Assembly: GCF_019059575.1 (NCBI RefSeq) | Contig: NW_024881783.1 | Coordinates: 664,130 to 728,129 of the forward strand | Reading direction: 5' to 3' | Origin: Amphibalanus amphitrite | Taxonomy: Eukaryota; Arthropoda; Thecostraca; Balanomorpha; Balanidae | Length of the DNA: 64,000 bases | Notes under the pieces: generated by a model | What the model saw: only the letters and a program-made list of their open reading frames with translations | Databases searched by the model: none | Told to the model about the DNA's origin: nothing | In this document: positions 21,171-33,029 of the stretch, piece after piece | Position numbering within the stretch: the first letter of the stretch is position 1 | How the letters are laid out: each line of letters opens with the position of its first letter | Translations under genes and position numbers: made by a program

Positions 21171-23129
21171 GTTAATGAACGCCATGAAAATGATCAATGG
21201 CGGTGCGTGAATGTGCTGTGTTGTGGTCACGCTGAACAAATGCATGATAAATTAGATCATAAAGTGCACGCTGTTTGTACATTGTCTGGTGATGTTTGTA
21301 GTTTTTTTCCTTTTTCCTTCGAGCTATACAGATAAAAGGTTATTTATTAAAAAATGGCGCTCCGTTAGTATCTTATTTTGAGAAAAGAAATATGTATATT
21401 CACTGGCCTTTTTTTAGTCTGCCAAGCATATCCGTTTGAGTGTGATTTTCACATCCGCTCCCTGCTCTACAATTTATGATATATTTGTGTTGTATTTTTT
21501 GCCCGTTTTCCCATTCTCATCTCCGGATCGGCCGACGTCGAAAGTCCAGCCCATGTGTCAGATCATCGGCGGTTGTGCGCTCTATAGTCAGTCTTAAAAG
21601 TACCGCGCAAAATACCGGTGGGTCCATCAATCCTGACCGAGGAAGGGGCTGCTATAATTTGAAAGTCATCGAAACAATTGACCTGGGGAATGGACGAGGA
21701 TGTCAATTGCTTCGGTGACTCAAATGTAGCAGTCCTTCCACGGTCGGGTTTGACAGATCCCCCGCACTGTTGCGCAGTACTTTTAAGACTGACTGCACGT
21801 TTAGATTGGCCCGCCCACAGGCTGCCTTAGAGCCGTCTTTAGGCTGCCAGCTCTTACATCGGAGAAAATACGCATATCTTTCCCTTCTGACCGGATGAAA
21901 GCATGCATAAGACCACCTTTTAGTGCATACCAAAGTACGCAAGGACTTGATCCGCAGAAACGTCTGCTTTTTCAATGACGGAAATGTCAGGCGGCCAGTC
22001 TGATCAGTAAGCAGCGCCGTTGAACCCACTACACCTATGTGCGGACACACAGACGGAGTATGATGCTTTCATAAACTAGATGATGAGAATTTACATATTT
22101 TTCAATTCGAATACTGCCACTTTTCAATATGCATGTATACTACGCCTCCGTCTAGCCTCTACAGTTCTATTACTTTGCATACACAAGAGGTTCTGTCAAC
22201 TGTTTTCATTTTATCATCGATTACCAAACCTCGATTTAGAAATCCGTCAATGCAAATCATTGATTGAGATCATTATGCGCCGCAAACGATAATGAGTCTG
22301 ACCTGTGCAAGTGGGTGTGTCCGCTGGTAAACTGACATGACCAGCAAATTAAAAGGACCGCCGTTAGGCCGGTGATTAAGACTCAGCTTGGTGCCATTAT
22401 TCATACAAGACGCTCTGAAAGCTCTAAAAAAAACGTTCCTAGAAAAAAAAAGACAAAGCGCAATAGTTATCTTTTCCTTCTGTTGTTTTCTTTTATAGAA
22501 TGCAGTTGATATTTTCTGGCGCGGTAAAATAGGTAGGTAAATAGGTGACCCTTCATAAATGGCGTTTGCGTCTTCAACTGATCAGAAATTTAGCGTTAGC
22601 GATTCACCGAAATGCTAGCTGCCGAAAATGCCATTATACAGTGCATTTAAGCTGTAACAAGCGCGCCTAGAGAATAACCAGTAACGTACATTTTCAGTTT
22701 CAGTCGATCATTGCGATGCCGTCCGAAAGATAACATGGATTTGCTGAATCGGTGAGTTTTTTCCCTCTCCTTTATCAGAGTGTGGTCAGCTGACCGCCAT
22801 ATCAACTCGCCTGCGACGCTGAACGTTTGCGACTTTCCCAGGCAGTTTGCACTTCCTTCACCCCAGAAAATGCAGCGCCGCCCACTGGACTGTAAACCAT
22901 GCTCCAGTTGCCGACAGGACTGCGACCTTGGTGCAGCAGTCACGGCCGCCGGCTGGTGGACCGCCACGCCACCTGGTCATGGTGCCGCAGCGGTGGGCCA
23001 TCGCGTGGCCAGGGGACATTTTCAACAGTAATATCTAAACTAAACAATAAATATGCAAATACGATGCAACTTATTCGCCTCGTCATCTACAGTGGCATGT
23101 TTTAACAAACTTAAGATACATATGCATTA
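21171..23129. other. Intergenic, no gene recognised
   Basis: AT-rich sequence with a moderately GC-rich patch at about 22780-23000. No gene or RNA is supported. Confidence 0.35.
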
Positions 23130-24122
23130 GGGTGCATCAAACGCCCCACTTTTTCGAAAAATTTCTACGAACCCCCTGTCACCAAAATTAATTTGTTACG
23201 TATCCTAAATGTATCAACCATGCCAAATTTCAAGAATTTCTGAAGCCATCTAGGGGGTCCGCATTGACCCTAAAGTTAACGAAATTTCATGAAATTGATC
23301 ATTAATGGCGCTTAATTACAAATTATTTAAAATTATTCTTAGGTCAAAATATCTTTTAGAATCGCTAAACATTGCAAGTGCTATCGTAAAACTGCCCACC
23401 AAATCAATCTGAAATGTATCTGATTTCACCTATACACTGTAAACTCATTTTGACAAGGGGTTGTCGTCCAACGACGAGCGTTTGTCAAAAATACTAATAA
23501 AGGTTATGTCGAACGACGAATATCTTGTCATAGTTGGTTGAATCAACAGGGCAAATATTAGTATCAGCCTCAACACCTAGTCGACCATTCATAAAATTGA
23601 CAAGGATTATGGAGGCTATTGTGAAAACTACCAGGGTCTTATTCGTAATATGGAACATAGATTTGCTTATGATTTGTAATTTATATCCTTGTCGAAAGAA
23701 CCAGCTACACCATTGCAACAATACTGATACATACTTATGTAATCTATGTCCTTGTCAAAGGTATCAGCTACACCTTTGCAACACGGACTTAGTTACGCTA
23801 GTTAGACGTGTTAGTAGTAACATATACAAAGCTGTTACTTGTTATATAGGTGGCGCCAAAAAACGTTTCCGGCCGTTTCATTTTGAAAGTTTCAGTTGCG
23901 CGCCAACCGCCGTGCAGTGATGTGGCCTCCTGCGCACTTCCGTAAAAATGGTAGGTGATAACAGTGTTCGGTCGTTTTTGTCATTTTTTAATGAAATGTA
24001 TGTCTTTCAACTGATAGTAAGGCAGATTGAATCAGAGAAATTTGCTAAATAAGCGCGTGATGTATGGAAGCAAGCACAATGTGTTCTGCTCCAGGCCATA
24101 TTGTTCTGCATATGCTATAATA

Positions 24123-26103
24123 CACTGTAAAAAATATTGACGAGCTATGTGTCAAAACAAGGGTCTCGAAACAGTCACCAGGTTGTCAATGCTTCCGGTA
24201 CCTACCACTTGACTAGTTACCGCTTAGTTAGCTTACAGGCTGAGAACTATCCAGATCGTTATGATCCGGTATTGTAATGATACTCTAGGTGTACCTTTGT
24301 TTTGAAGTGCTGAATTAACTATCAAGGTTGTTTGACGTTTGTTTTCGCCTCAATCCGAAACGAGGAAGACCCTCATCAAATTATTAGGTGAAAGCCAGCC
24401 TCAGGATGATCAAAATACTAGGGGTAGTTTTGTTATAGTAATCTGTGAAGGGTGAGGAACAAGCCGTAGCAATGCACTCGTCACTAAACCAGCCTGAGAT
24501 TATTCGCCAGGTAGCTGCTGCGTTTCCCTACTTGCTGAATCATGTTTGCAACTTTCCATTTCCAGACACTTTTCACGGCAAATAAATTGTTGGGTTATTT
24601 GGAAGGTGAATGACAATTTTATTTCTATAAGTCAATACATTTGTATTTCCGATTGCCCTAAAACTTTTTTTTTTAATCGTTTGCGGTAGGTTTTTATTGT
24701 TCGCAGTAAAGTTGCGCACCTGTGAATCCTTCACTTAATGCGTTCCCGGCTTCCCGGCGTCAGTTGCGCTGTGCCGTGCCGCGTTCGGTCGGGGGTGCGC
24801 GTGTCTGTGAAGTGCGAGTGTTTATCACTGGGCAAACCTGTATCGTTTCCATTTGTGCAGTGTCTAGTTATGAAGAATTGCTTGCCGATATATGACCTGC
24901 AGTGATCGACGTTCTGATCAATAACTTGCCATAAGCCATTATTCTCAACCAAATCGCGCAGAGACGTTTGCAAAGTTGTCGAGAGGGGGGGGGGGACAAG
25001 AGCGATTTTAAATGAATTGCTCTCCATGCAGTGCAATAGGACTTAGGTTTAATTTTTCGAAAGTTGTGGAGCCGCCCCTGGTGTCCGGCCTGGCCAACTC
25101 TCTCAAGAACTGACAGCTAACGGAACACTGAAGTTTCACTACGACGATTTCCGCCAAAGTTATGAAGAAAAGGCAAGTGCAAGAAGTACAAAATTTCTTT
25201 TGGTAATCAAAACTTAGGTTTGGCAAATTCCAAACCCTAAGTCACTACAACTGTGGATATAAATAAGCTGGTTATTGACGGCCAAGCTCTGGCCAATCTG
25301 AGGTTCAGACCTATCATCAAGTTCATGAGGCAGCTGCGGTTTGGGCGGCTCACGGGCTCCACTGCATAGGCTCAGACAGGTACTCTACAAAATGTCTTCT
25401 GTGTTCTTAGGTTCAGATCTATCGATAGGTATGTGCATGCTTCTGATTCGATTGATAACTGTAAACGGGCGCTGGAAGTGAAAGGTTCGCTTGATATACG
25501 AAAGGTGCATTGCAAGAAAGCACATTATTTCAGAAATACACTTTCATTTTATCTTGAGCGTTTTTGGAATGGGCCGGATGAATTCGTCATCAAACTGGTA
25601 AGGGATTTCGTTTGAAGACCACCGATATTTAATAATATGATGGTCTTCAAACGAATTCGTTGGCAAATTCGATGACTGCATTGGGCGGCGTAGGATCTGC
25701 TGGTCATCTGACTATGGGTTGATTAGGGCCTAGTTGGGCCCCTAGTTTTGACCTAGTTTGAGCTTCATTTGTTAAGTAGGAACAAGACGATGCTTCTTTT
25801 GAACATCGTCACTAAACAAGCCGCCCTCGTTTTGACATTGTTTTTCGTTATTATTGTTACTAGGTACTTTGTTATCATACACAGCATTAACGAGGACCTG
25901 CTTCCAAAACAAGGCAGAAACGCTCCAGCTATTTTTGGGACGTGGTAAAAACTAACCGACACCTGGTAACTGTCATCTGACGAACACAAAACAAGCCAGG
26001 GGCTCGCAGCGTGTGTCAAAAGTAGGATGCAAAACTAGTCTGTACCCCCGACATTTAGCGTTGAGAATCATTTGACGAGGGATAGTCAATATTTTTTACA
26101 GTG
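24123..26103. mobile_element. Inserted element with 19-bp inverted ends
   Basis: The ends are exact inverted copies of CACTGTAAAAAATATTGAC, flanked by TA (24121-24122, 26104-26105). The sister copy at 26960-28570 shows the uninterrupted target, GCTATAATATAGCG, so the insertion and its TA duplication are directly visible. An internal hairpin lies at about 25608-25655 (TCGTTTGAAGACCA arms). No transposase was recognised. Confidence 0.85.
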
Positions 26104-26959
26104 TATAGCGATGCTTTCTTTCAGGCTTTCATCAGGAGTGAAAGCTCCAGCTTACAAGCAAGGGTCGCTACACTGAAGACAGAAAACTGCAGAAACTCAA
26201 TAATTCTAAAAATGAAAAAGCACCTGAATTCCAAGCAAGGGGCTAATGAATTTGAATGCCCCTTAGATTTGAATGGGTTTGCCCCTTAAAATTCGTGTTC
26301 CGCAGACTTAGAAATAACATATTTCCGAATCAAGGCATTCCTCGATGTTGCGAGTCCCCAAACCAGTTATTGCGAGGCAGGGAACCCAAGTTGACTACCA
26401 ACTCAAACCTAATGCATGTAAACGTGTGGTTCTACAGTGTACTCGATAAGTGATGACGCTCATTGCCTTTTCGCATGCGTTATTGCCCTTGCCCCTTGGG
26501 TCATGAGTGTCATCACCATTGTGTGTGTAATGTGTATGTACCGTTTTAAATACATGACCTACTTTCAGTAATGCTGTTTTGCTGTAATAATGAGACTGCA
26601 GAGCGGCGACCTGCGATTTGTGGAGAAAACTGACGAATACAAGGGAGGTCTTTGTAAAACGTTACAAACCTGAGACTAGTAGATTGCTTACAAGTACAGG
26701 TTTGCTGCACGTAGACATTACTATGCTAACTAAGATTTGCATTGACTTGACTTAACAAGTACACTGCTCAGCCCTGTTAAATGCAAACATGCGCAGGTCT
26801 TTACCTAGTAGCCGCATGATTATAACTAGGAAAACAGTCGTTCACACAACAATGACAAAGCAAACTTTGGTAGCTAGTCTAACGAACTACATGTGAGTGG
26901 GTTGTAAGAAAAACAACCATGACAAACAATAGGGTCGTTCGATGACATGGCAAAGGGTG

Positions 26960-28570
26960 CACTGTAAACTCATTTTGACAAGGGGTTGTCGTACAACGAC
27001 GAGCGTTTGTCAAAAATACTAATAAAGGTTATGTCGAACGACGAATATCTTGTCATAGTTGGTTGAATCAACAGGGCAAAGATTGGTATCAGCCCCAGCA
27101 CCTAGTCGACCATTCATAAAATTGACGAGGATTATGGAGGCTATTGTGAAAACTACCAGGGTCTTATTCGTAATATGGAACATAGATTTGCTTATGATTT
27201 GTAATTTATATCCTTGTCGAAAGAACCAGCTACACCATCGCAACAATACTGATACATGCTTATGTAATCTATGTCCTTGTCAAAGGTATCAGCTACACCT
27301 TTGCAACACGGACTTAGTTACGCTAGTTAGACGTGTTAGTAGTAACATACACAAAGCTGTTACTTGTTATATAGGTGGCGCCAAAAACGCTTCCGGCCGT
27401 TTCATTTTGAAATTTTCAGTTGCGCACCAACCGCCGTGCAGTGATGTGGCCTCCTGCGCACTTCCGTGAAAATGGTAGGTGATAACAGTGTTCGGTCGTT
27501 TTTGTCATTTTTTAATGAAATGTATGTCTTTCAACTGATAGTTAATGCAGATTGAATCAGAGAAATTTGCTAAATAAGTGCGTGATGTATGGAAGCAAGC
27601 ACAATGTGTTCTGCTCCAGGTCATATTGTTCTGCATATGCTATAATATAGCGATGCTTTCTTTCAGGCTTTCATCAGGAGCGAAAGCTCCAGCTTGCAAG
27701 CAAGGGTCGCTACACTGAAGACAGCAAACTGCAGAAACTTAAGAATTCTAAAAATGAAAAAGCACCTAAATTCAAAGGGGCTAATGAATTTGAATGCCCC
27801 TTAGATTTGAATGGGTTTGCCCCTTAAAATTCGTGTTCCGCAGACTTAGAAATAACATGTTTCCGAATCAAGGCATTCCTCGATGTTGCGAGTCCCCAAA
27901 CCAGTTATTGCGATTCAGGGAACCCAAGTTGATTATCAACTCAAACCTAATGCATGTAAACGTGTGATTCTACAGTGCACTCGATAAGACTGATGACGCT
28001 CATTGCCTTTTCGCATGCGTTATTGCCCTTGCCCCTTCGGTCATGAGTGTCATCACCATTGTGTGTGTAATGTGTATGTACCATTTTAAATACATGACCT
28101 ACTCTCAGTAATGCTGTTTTGCTGTAATAATGAGACTGCAGAGCGGCGACCTGCGATTTGTGGAGAAAACTGACGAATACAAGGGAGGTCTTTGTAAAAC
28201 GATACAAACCTGAGACTAGTAGAATGCTTACAAGTACAGGTTTGCTGCACGTAGGCATTACTATGCTATATAACTAAGATTTGCATTGATTTGACTTAAC
28301 AAGTACACAGCTCAGCCCTGTTAAATGCAAACATGCGCAGGTCTTTACCTAGTAGCCGCATGATTATAACTAGGAAAACAGTCGTTCACACAACAATGAC
28401 AAAGCAAACTTTGGTAGCTAGTCTAACGAACTACATGTGAGTGGGTTGTAAGGAAAACTACCATGACAAACAATAGGGTCGTTCGATGACATGGCAAAGG
28501 GTGCGGGGATTTGCGCTAAATAATTTTCCTTGTAAAAGTAACAAACGTTTGTTGAAATGAGTTTACAGTG
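26960..28570. mobile_element. CACTGTAAA element, copy 2, inserted into copy 1
   Basis: This is a complete 1611-bp copy with ends CACTGTAAACTCATTT and AAATGAGTTTACAGTG. It interrupts copy 1 near that copy's right end. The flanks are TG (26958-26959) and TG (28571-28572), not TA. The final 69 bases of the family therefore occur twice in direct tandem (28502-28570 and 28571-28639). Few differences separate the copies, so the event is fairly recent. Confidence 0.8.
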
Positions 28571-28794
28571 TGCGGGGATTTGCGCTAAATAATTTTCCTT
28601 GTAAAAGTAACAAACGTTTGTTGAAATGAGTTTACAGTGTAGGAGTCTTGACACTCGCCCGTATTGGTGTTTTGTGTGCGTCTAACGTACAGGAGCTGGA
28701 CCCTCTTGCTGTTCGGTCTCTGATTAAGCCAGAGCTTCACGGAAAAACTAGCGTGTTTCCCGTAACGAGAAGAAGCAGATGATATCAATTTCTA

Positions 28795-29133
28795 CGGTCC
28801 TAGGTCATTGGTTGACCTTCCAGGTCAGGTCAATGACCCAAAAGTCGGGAAAATCGGGACCTGGTAGAACTTCGTGAATTGAGTTTGTTGTAGTTTTTTC
28901 GGGGTGCTGATTACGATTTTCAGATCAGCTTTGATCAAAGATGATGTCTCTATGCATTTAGGCTTGGTCGGGTCAGGTCAGGTCAGGTCAACCAGTCGGA
29001 GTCCTGCCAGCTATCCATAGTAGGTGTAAATCACCACCGACAGCTTCGAAATATTACGAAGGCTTCGAATAAATATTACGAAATATTACGATTAATATGT
29101 TACGAAGGCAACAAAACTACTTCGTAAGTGTTC
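28795..29133. mobile_element. TTAA-family fragment, left piece
   Basis: It matches the element at 50564-51436 in inverted orientation, from the CCAGGTCAGGTCAATGACCC region to AACTACTTCGTAAGTGTTCAA, then stops. The continuation, starting with nearly the same 21 bases, is found at 36166-36613. Confidence 0.5.
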
Positions 29134-30386
29134 AATGCTCAAACGTTTCAATGTAGTCACGCTTACGAGATGAGTAGACATTAGACAATGCTCTTATCAT
29201 CAGACGCTACTGCAGTGTCAGTGCGTCTGCTTTTTGAAAGGCCTGCGCTCTCTCTCGTCTTTCTGGGCTATGTATCTGGTGCAACAACTATATAGCGCGG
29301 TGCAACAACTACATATACCTATAGCGCCAACCATTCAGCGTTGCATCCACTCGTCGACGCACGGGGAAGGGTCTTTCACAAGGAGATGAAACTCCAGAAA
29401 GTAGCAACTGGCATGTCTCAGATATTCCATTCCGGTCACCTGAGGTTCCGGAGGTTTCGTTCACGTGATCGTGACCTATTGTTTTGGGTCAATGGGGTAA
29501 ATATGAAAACCGAGTCAGAATGATCATCGCCAGTCACACCCCGGCAAGACCGCGCCCAAACCTCGGCAACATTCAATAGAGCAAGTGGCGGCAACAAAAT
29601 GAAGATATCAAGTTCGGACGTCGCTACTGAAACCGCAAGGTCGTTGACAACGTCGGATACACCTGTCTGCGAGGGATGAGAGTCCAGACTTGGGATGCTC
29701 CACAGGGACTTGGTCCATCATGAGGTCGCCGAACAATTACCGACGGGAAGAGCGGCTTACTCTTGTTGTCGTCGAAGACGTGCTATCAAATTACATGATA
29801 ATTATTCACGGATTGCTAAAAAGATACTAACGAGTCACTCTAAACCAATAATAGCGGTGTTAACATTTACCTCAACATGAGTTCGTCTCAAACCGGTTTT
29901 GTCAGGGCTGCATGCGTGACAAAGTAACTTCATTTGGTTTTGACGCTGCCATGGTCGACTAGGAATTTCAGGCTTCATATCGGCGAGCTCATCATCGTGT
30001 GCGTCTTCTGCGAGCCCAGAGTCGAAGTATCGAAGTCATGTCGTTGAATCGCAAAACCATAAAATAAGCAAGAACCGCTCTAACCCAAGAAAAACCAAGT
30101 TAATCATTGGAACTTAACGAAGCGATTTGTTCCAGACTTCCCTCCCAGCAAAAGCCCTACTTCCTAAATATAGGTAATGCGTATCAGTTGGCTAAGCTGA
30201 AACTATCTATAGTTATTATTTTCGTGCTTAATTTAGGCTTATTGAGGAAAAATCGCGATGATCTCAAATACTCTAAGTGATGTCAAAGGACGTCATATAG
30301 GGCACAAGTTGAATACAAACCAGGCATCAGTCCACGAAAACGGGGCACAAAAATAAATTTCAATTCCTGAAACATATTTGGATCAT
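29134..30386. other. No gene recognised; decayed repeat sequence
   Basis: About 29340-29520 resembles the 7690-7900 part of a TTAA element. The rest shows no coding exon or RNA gene. Confidence 0.3.
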
Positions 30387-30387
30387 A

Positions 30388-30475
30388 TTTGGCGCTAACT
30401 GAGCACTACTCAGTTAGCGCCAAAACAGATACAGAAAAAACAATACAGAAACTGCTCAGTGAGCAGTTTCTGTAT
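30388..30475. repeat. Two consecutive perfect 16-bp hairpins
   Basis: Hairpin one has arms TTTGGCGCTAACTGAG (30388-30403) and its complement (30409-30424), loop 5. Hairpin two has arms ATACAGAAACTGCTCA (30443-30458) and its complement (30460-30475), loop 1. They share the CTCA element at their tips. Role unknown. Confidence 0.75.
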
Positions 30476-30479
30476 CACT

Positions 30480-30852
30480 ACCTATGGGGCATAATGGAGG
30501 TGTCACGTGACTGACCTGACCTCAGGCGACCTTTACGGAAAAGAAAATCAGAGGAAAAAAGCTGTAAAAATTTGAAAGCTTGTGATTTCCTAAGTTTCGT
30601 CTCCCTGCGAAAGATGCCCCGACTCTGAGAGCGCTGCGAATCTATGCAGCATTTTTAGACCATCGAGAGGTTCGCATATGACGTCATAGGTCACTGACCT
30701 GACCTGATATCAAAATGCAGCAAATGCCAAATGTTCAGGCTTAAGTATCAAAGGTCAGCTAAGCCAAATTAAAGTTCCCTAACCGGACGTGTTTCGACCG
30801 ATCGTGACAAAAACAGCAGTGGTCGCACCAACCCCCTCCATCGGGGAAGGTT
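30480..30852. mobile_element. TTAA-family fragment
   Basis: It contains the GACGTCATAGGTCACTGACCTG block (the palindrome lies at 30688-30700, TGACGTCA at 30679) and ends CCCCCTCCATCGGGGAAGG then TTAA. It is a decayed right half. Confidence 0.45.
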
Positions 30853-31003
30853 AAGTGATGAAGCATGTTCATAGCTGATGCGGACCCCCTAGATGGCATC
30901 CGATATAATTTTAATTTTGCACAGCGTCATTGTGCTACTAGTGGAACAAATTGAATCAACAGACAGATCGATTTGAAGACATCGGGGCGTATGATGCACC
31001 CTA

Positions 31004-31640
31004 ATATGCATATGCAATTGCCATTTCAAGCAAGGCTTGTGCTTTTGTAGGTCGGTCATCTTTCATACCCAAGCAAAGCTATACGTATTTATTTGGTGAA
31101 CAGCATATCATTCTCAATAATAATTGAAATGCGATGCACTAAAATGTGAAGAAAACTGCTTGATGTAACAGTCAGCATATAAAAAGATTAAGGGATATTT
31201 TCGATAGTTATACTGCATGGTCAATGGTCACAATTGCTAAAACACAAATGCTTGTTTTGCGGCTAAAATGACACAGATATGTCTTTAAAATGAGATGAAA
31301 TTTTTATTCAAAAACTGACCCAACACGGGTGACATCAACACGTTTGCTACTCATGTTCCCTAACGGAAGATAATAACGTAGGGGTCGAAACAAAAGTGGG
31401 GGCAGCGGTGCAGCTCAGAATAGTCCCTGAAGTGCACACCAGTGCGCAGCGCCGGTTTCCTTGTGACCATGACACAGCACACGCGCGCACATTATCAGAT
31501 ATTTCAAGGATAGCTCTAATTCTTGCGGGAATTCTACGCAATAATAATGTGATCTCATGAGCCATTTATGTATGTTAATCTCTCAGCTCCATACTGAAGG
31601 GCTTGTCATAACCGACGAACTGAAACACTTCACCACTGAC
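31004..31640. other. Upstream region of gene C, no gene recognised
   Basis: AT-rich to mixed sequence; no exon supported. Confidence 0.3.
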
Positions 31641-31865
31641 CACTGGAAGCGGACACGATCAGTTAACAGAGGAACTGGACACCCTCACTACCGGTCACCC
31701 GCCTCCCCCCGCGTCTCCGATCGTCACCTACTCTCCGGTCGGCGCTTCGACGCCCTGCCAGCCGCCGTCCGAGTGGCGCACCTGTTGCGCTACCGTCCGC
31801 CGTTTATTGGCCGTCACCTGCCGCCGAATGGCCCGCGGAGGCCTTGACATTGGTTCAAGGAGTGG

Positions 31866-31871
31866 TATATA
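31866..31871 (+). promoter_or_regulatory. TATA box of cuticle gene C
   Basis: TATATA lies 32 bases upstream of an initiator-like CACAGTTCAG (A at 31898), itself about 31 bases before the ATG. GC-rich sequence at 31680-31850 precedes it and is the likely proximal promoter. Confidence 0.65.
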
Positions 31872-31928
31872 GGCGGCACGCAACCGGCGACTTGCACAGT
31901 TCAGCCGAGAACGCCCAGTCACCCAGTC

Positions 31929-31934
31929 ATGAAG
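31929..31934 (+). CDS. Cuticle protein C, exon 1: ATG-AAG
   Basis: ATGAAG is followed directly by donor GTAGGTGG. It is the only ATG between the TATA-predicted start and a GT donor that joins in frame to the signal-peptide exon. Confidence 0.8.
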
Positions 31935-32268
31935 GTAGGTGGTCGGTCACCGGGACGAGTCCGGTCCCACGGCACAGGTCGGGGACTCTACTTGCGTGCA
32001 GTCAAAGACAAGGTCCAGAAAATTACGTGATACGCTAGCACAATGTTTAATTAACATTTTTTTTAAATCTAATGTTTGATCATTGATTCATCGGTAGTGT
32101 TCCTTACAAATATTAATCGTTAATCTATGCGTAATGTTTTTTTTTTGTCGCCACAGTGCCAGCACCAAAATTGCGATAACTGCGCAGTGCGCATGGTTGC
32201 TCCAGTTCTCCATAGGTCCATAAATGTCACGCGCTAGTGTTCTAATGAGCCATTTATGTGACCTCCAG

Positions 32269-32354
32269 TTCTTCCTGATCGCCGCCCTGGCCGCCGTGGC
32301 CGCCGCCCAGCACGGCAACAGCTACGGACACGACGAGTACGACGCAAAAACGCC
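32269..32354 (+). CDS. Cuticle protein C, exon 2: signal peptide
   Basis: Acceptor GACCTCCAG and donor GTGAGTAG bound 86 bases in phase 2, giving FFLIAALAAVAAAQHGNSYG after M-K. It differs from gene B mainly by Phe for Leu at residue 3. A signal peptidase site is likely after Ala15. Confidence 0.88.
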
Positions 32355-32500
32355 GTGAGTAGCGTGACTCGGTAATAAATGAGCTGCCAATGCTGGTATT
32401 ACTGGCGACCCATGAGAACATAGTGACAACCTCCTTGATATCATTACAAACCGCCAATAGCCTGCAAACGCCAATAATTATTGCTGAGATACCTCGACTC

Positions 32501-32546
32501 ATTCATTCATTCATTCATTCATTCATTCATTCATTCATTCATTCAT
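32501..32546 (+). repeat. (ATTC)n microsatellite in intron 2 of gene C
   Basis: About eleven tetranucleotide units lie just before the exon 3 acceptor, the counterpart of the expanded tract in gene B. Confidence 0.9.
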
Positions 32547-32561
32547 ATTGTATTGTTTCAG

Positions 32562-32931
32562 GTACGCGTACGACTACGCCGTGCACGACCCGCACTACGG
32601 CGCCCAGTTCAACAAGAAGGAGACCAGTGACGGCGGCAACGTCGAGGGCTCCTACAGCGTCGTGCTACCCGACGGCCGTACCCAGCACGTCAAGTACTAC
32701 GCCGACCACTACGGCGGCTTCAACGCCGACGTGTCCTACGCGGGCTACGCCCAGTACCCGGAGCACCACGCGCCCGCCTACAAGGCAGCTCCTGCCTACA
32801 AGCCCGCCCCCGCCTACAAGCCCGCTCCTGCCTACCACGAGCCCGCCTACAAGCCCGCCTACAAGCCGGTCCACAAGCCCGCCTACACGCCTACCTACAA
32901 GGCCGCTCCCCTCTACAAGCCGGTCTACTAA
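32562..32931 (+). CDS. Cuticle protein C, exon 3: RR-2-like chitin-binding domain
   Basis: This is the main exon of a 153-residue secreted cuticle protein, from acceptor TGTTTCAG to stop TAA (32929-32931). The RR domain (residues about 32-95) has the same key stretches as protein B: KKETSDGG, GSYSVVLPDGRTQ, KYYADHYGGFNA. The tail has one extra APAYK-type unit and ends LYKPVY. RR-2 proteins are usually part of rigid cuticle, and Tyr/His/Lys in the tail may serve cross-linking (inference). B and C share exon sizes, phases, the intron microsatellite and near-identical coding sequence, so they are recent inverted paralogues. Confidence 0.9.
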
Positions 32932-32997
32932 GTCGCTCAATTGAAACGGCTCATTGAGAGAAACGCATATATAGTTTCACGGTCATATGTAGGATGT

Positions 32998-33027
32998 TTA
33001 ACCCGCGCCCTGGTGGGGTGTGTTTAA
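32998..33027. mobile_element. Minimal TTAA terminus remnant in the 3' flank of gene C
   Basis: TTAA (32998-33001), then CCCGCG-CCCTGGTGGGG and a few bases, then TTAA (33024-33027). This is a family terminus with no body, bounded by TTAA on both sides. It may be an excision or deletion derivative and would lie in the gene C transcript if the 3' UTR is longer than 66 bases. Confidence 0.5.
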
Positions 33028-33029
33028 CA

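Larger units (their letters stand above)
23435..28639. mobile_element. CACTGTAAA element, copy 1, with two nested insertions
   Basis: Left end CACTGTAAACTCATTT and right end AAATGAGTTTACAGTG are flanked by TA (23433-23434, 28640-28641). Its sequence is interrupted by a related element at 24123-26103 and by a second copy of itself at 26960-28570. Removing both leaves a body closely matching copy 2. The TA duplications fit Tc1/mariner-type transposition; there is no coding capacity. Confidence 0.75.
23130..31001. mobile_element. 7.9-kb TA-flanked composite element
   Basis: Termini GGGTGCATCA (left) and TGATGCACCC (right) are flanked by TA (23128-23129, 31002-31003). Homology between the ends continues inward, including ACGCCCC and GCCATCTAGGGGGTCCGCAT near 23247-23266 and, inverted, 30878-30897. 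The interior holds nested CACTGTAAA elements and TTAA-family fragments. No transposase ORF was seen, so the single-element reading is inferred from the termini. Confidence 0.45.

Noticed and set aside
20718-21245. 175-codon minus-strand ORF in the GC-rich island
   Set aside because: GC-rich sequence lacks stops on both strands; the translation shows no domain or signal peptide.
22647-23038. Overlapping ORFs of 63-106 codons on both strands
   Set aside because: Multiple overlapping frames of similar size, no domain and no splice-supported model.
24123-26103. Transposase gene inside the CACTGTAAA element
   Set aside because: The longest ORFs are about 100 codons or fewer and show no transposase catalytic or DNA-binding motif.
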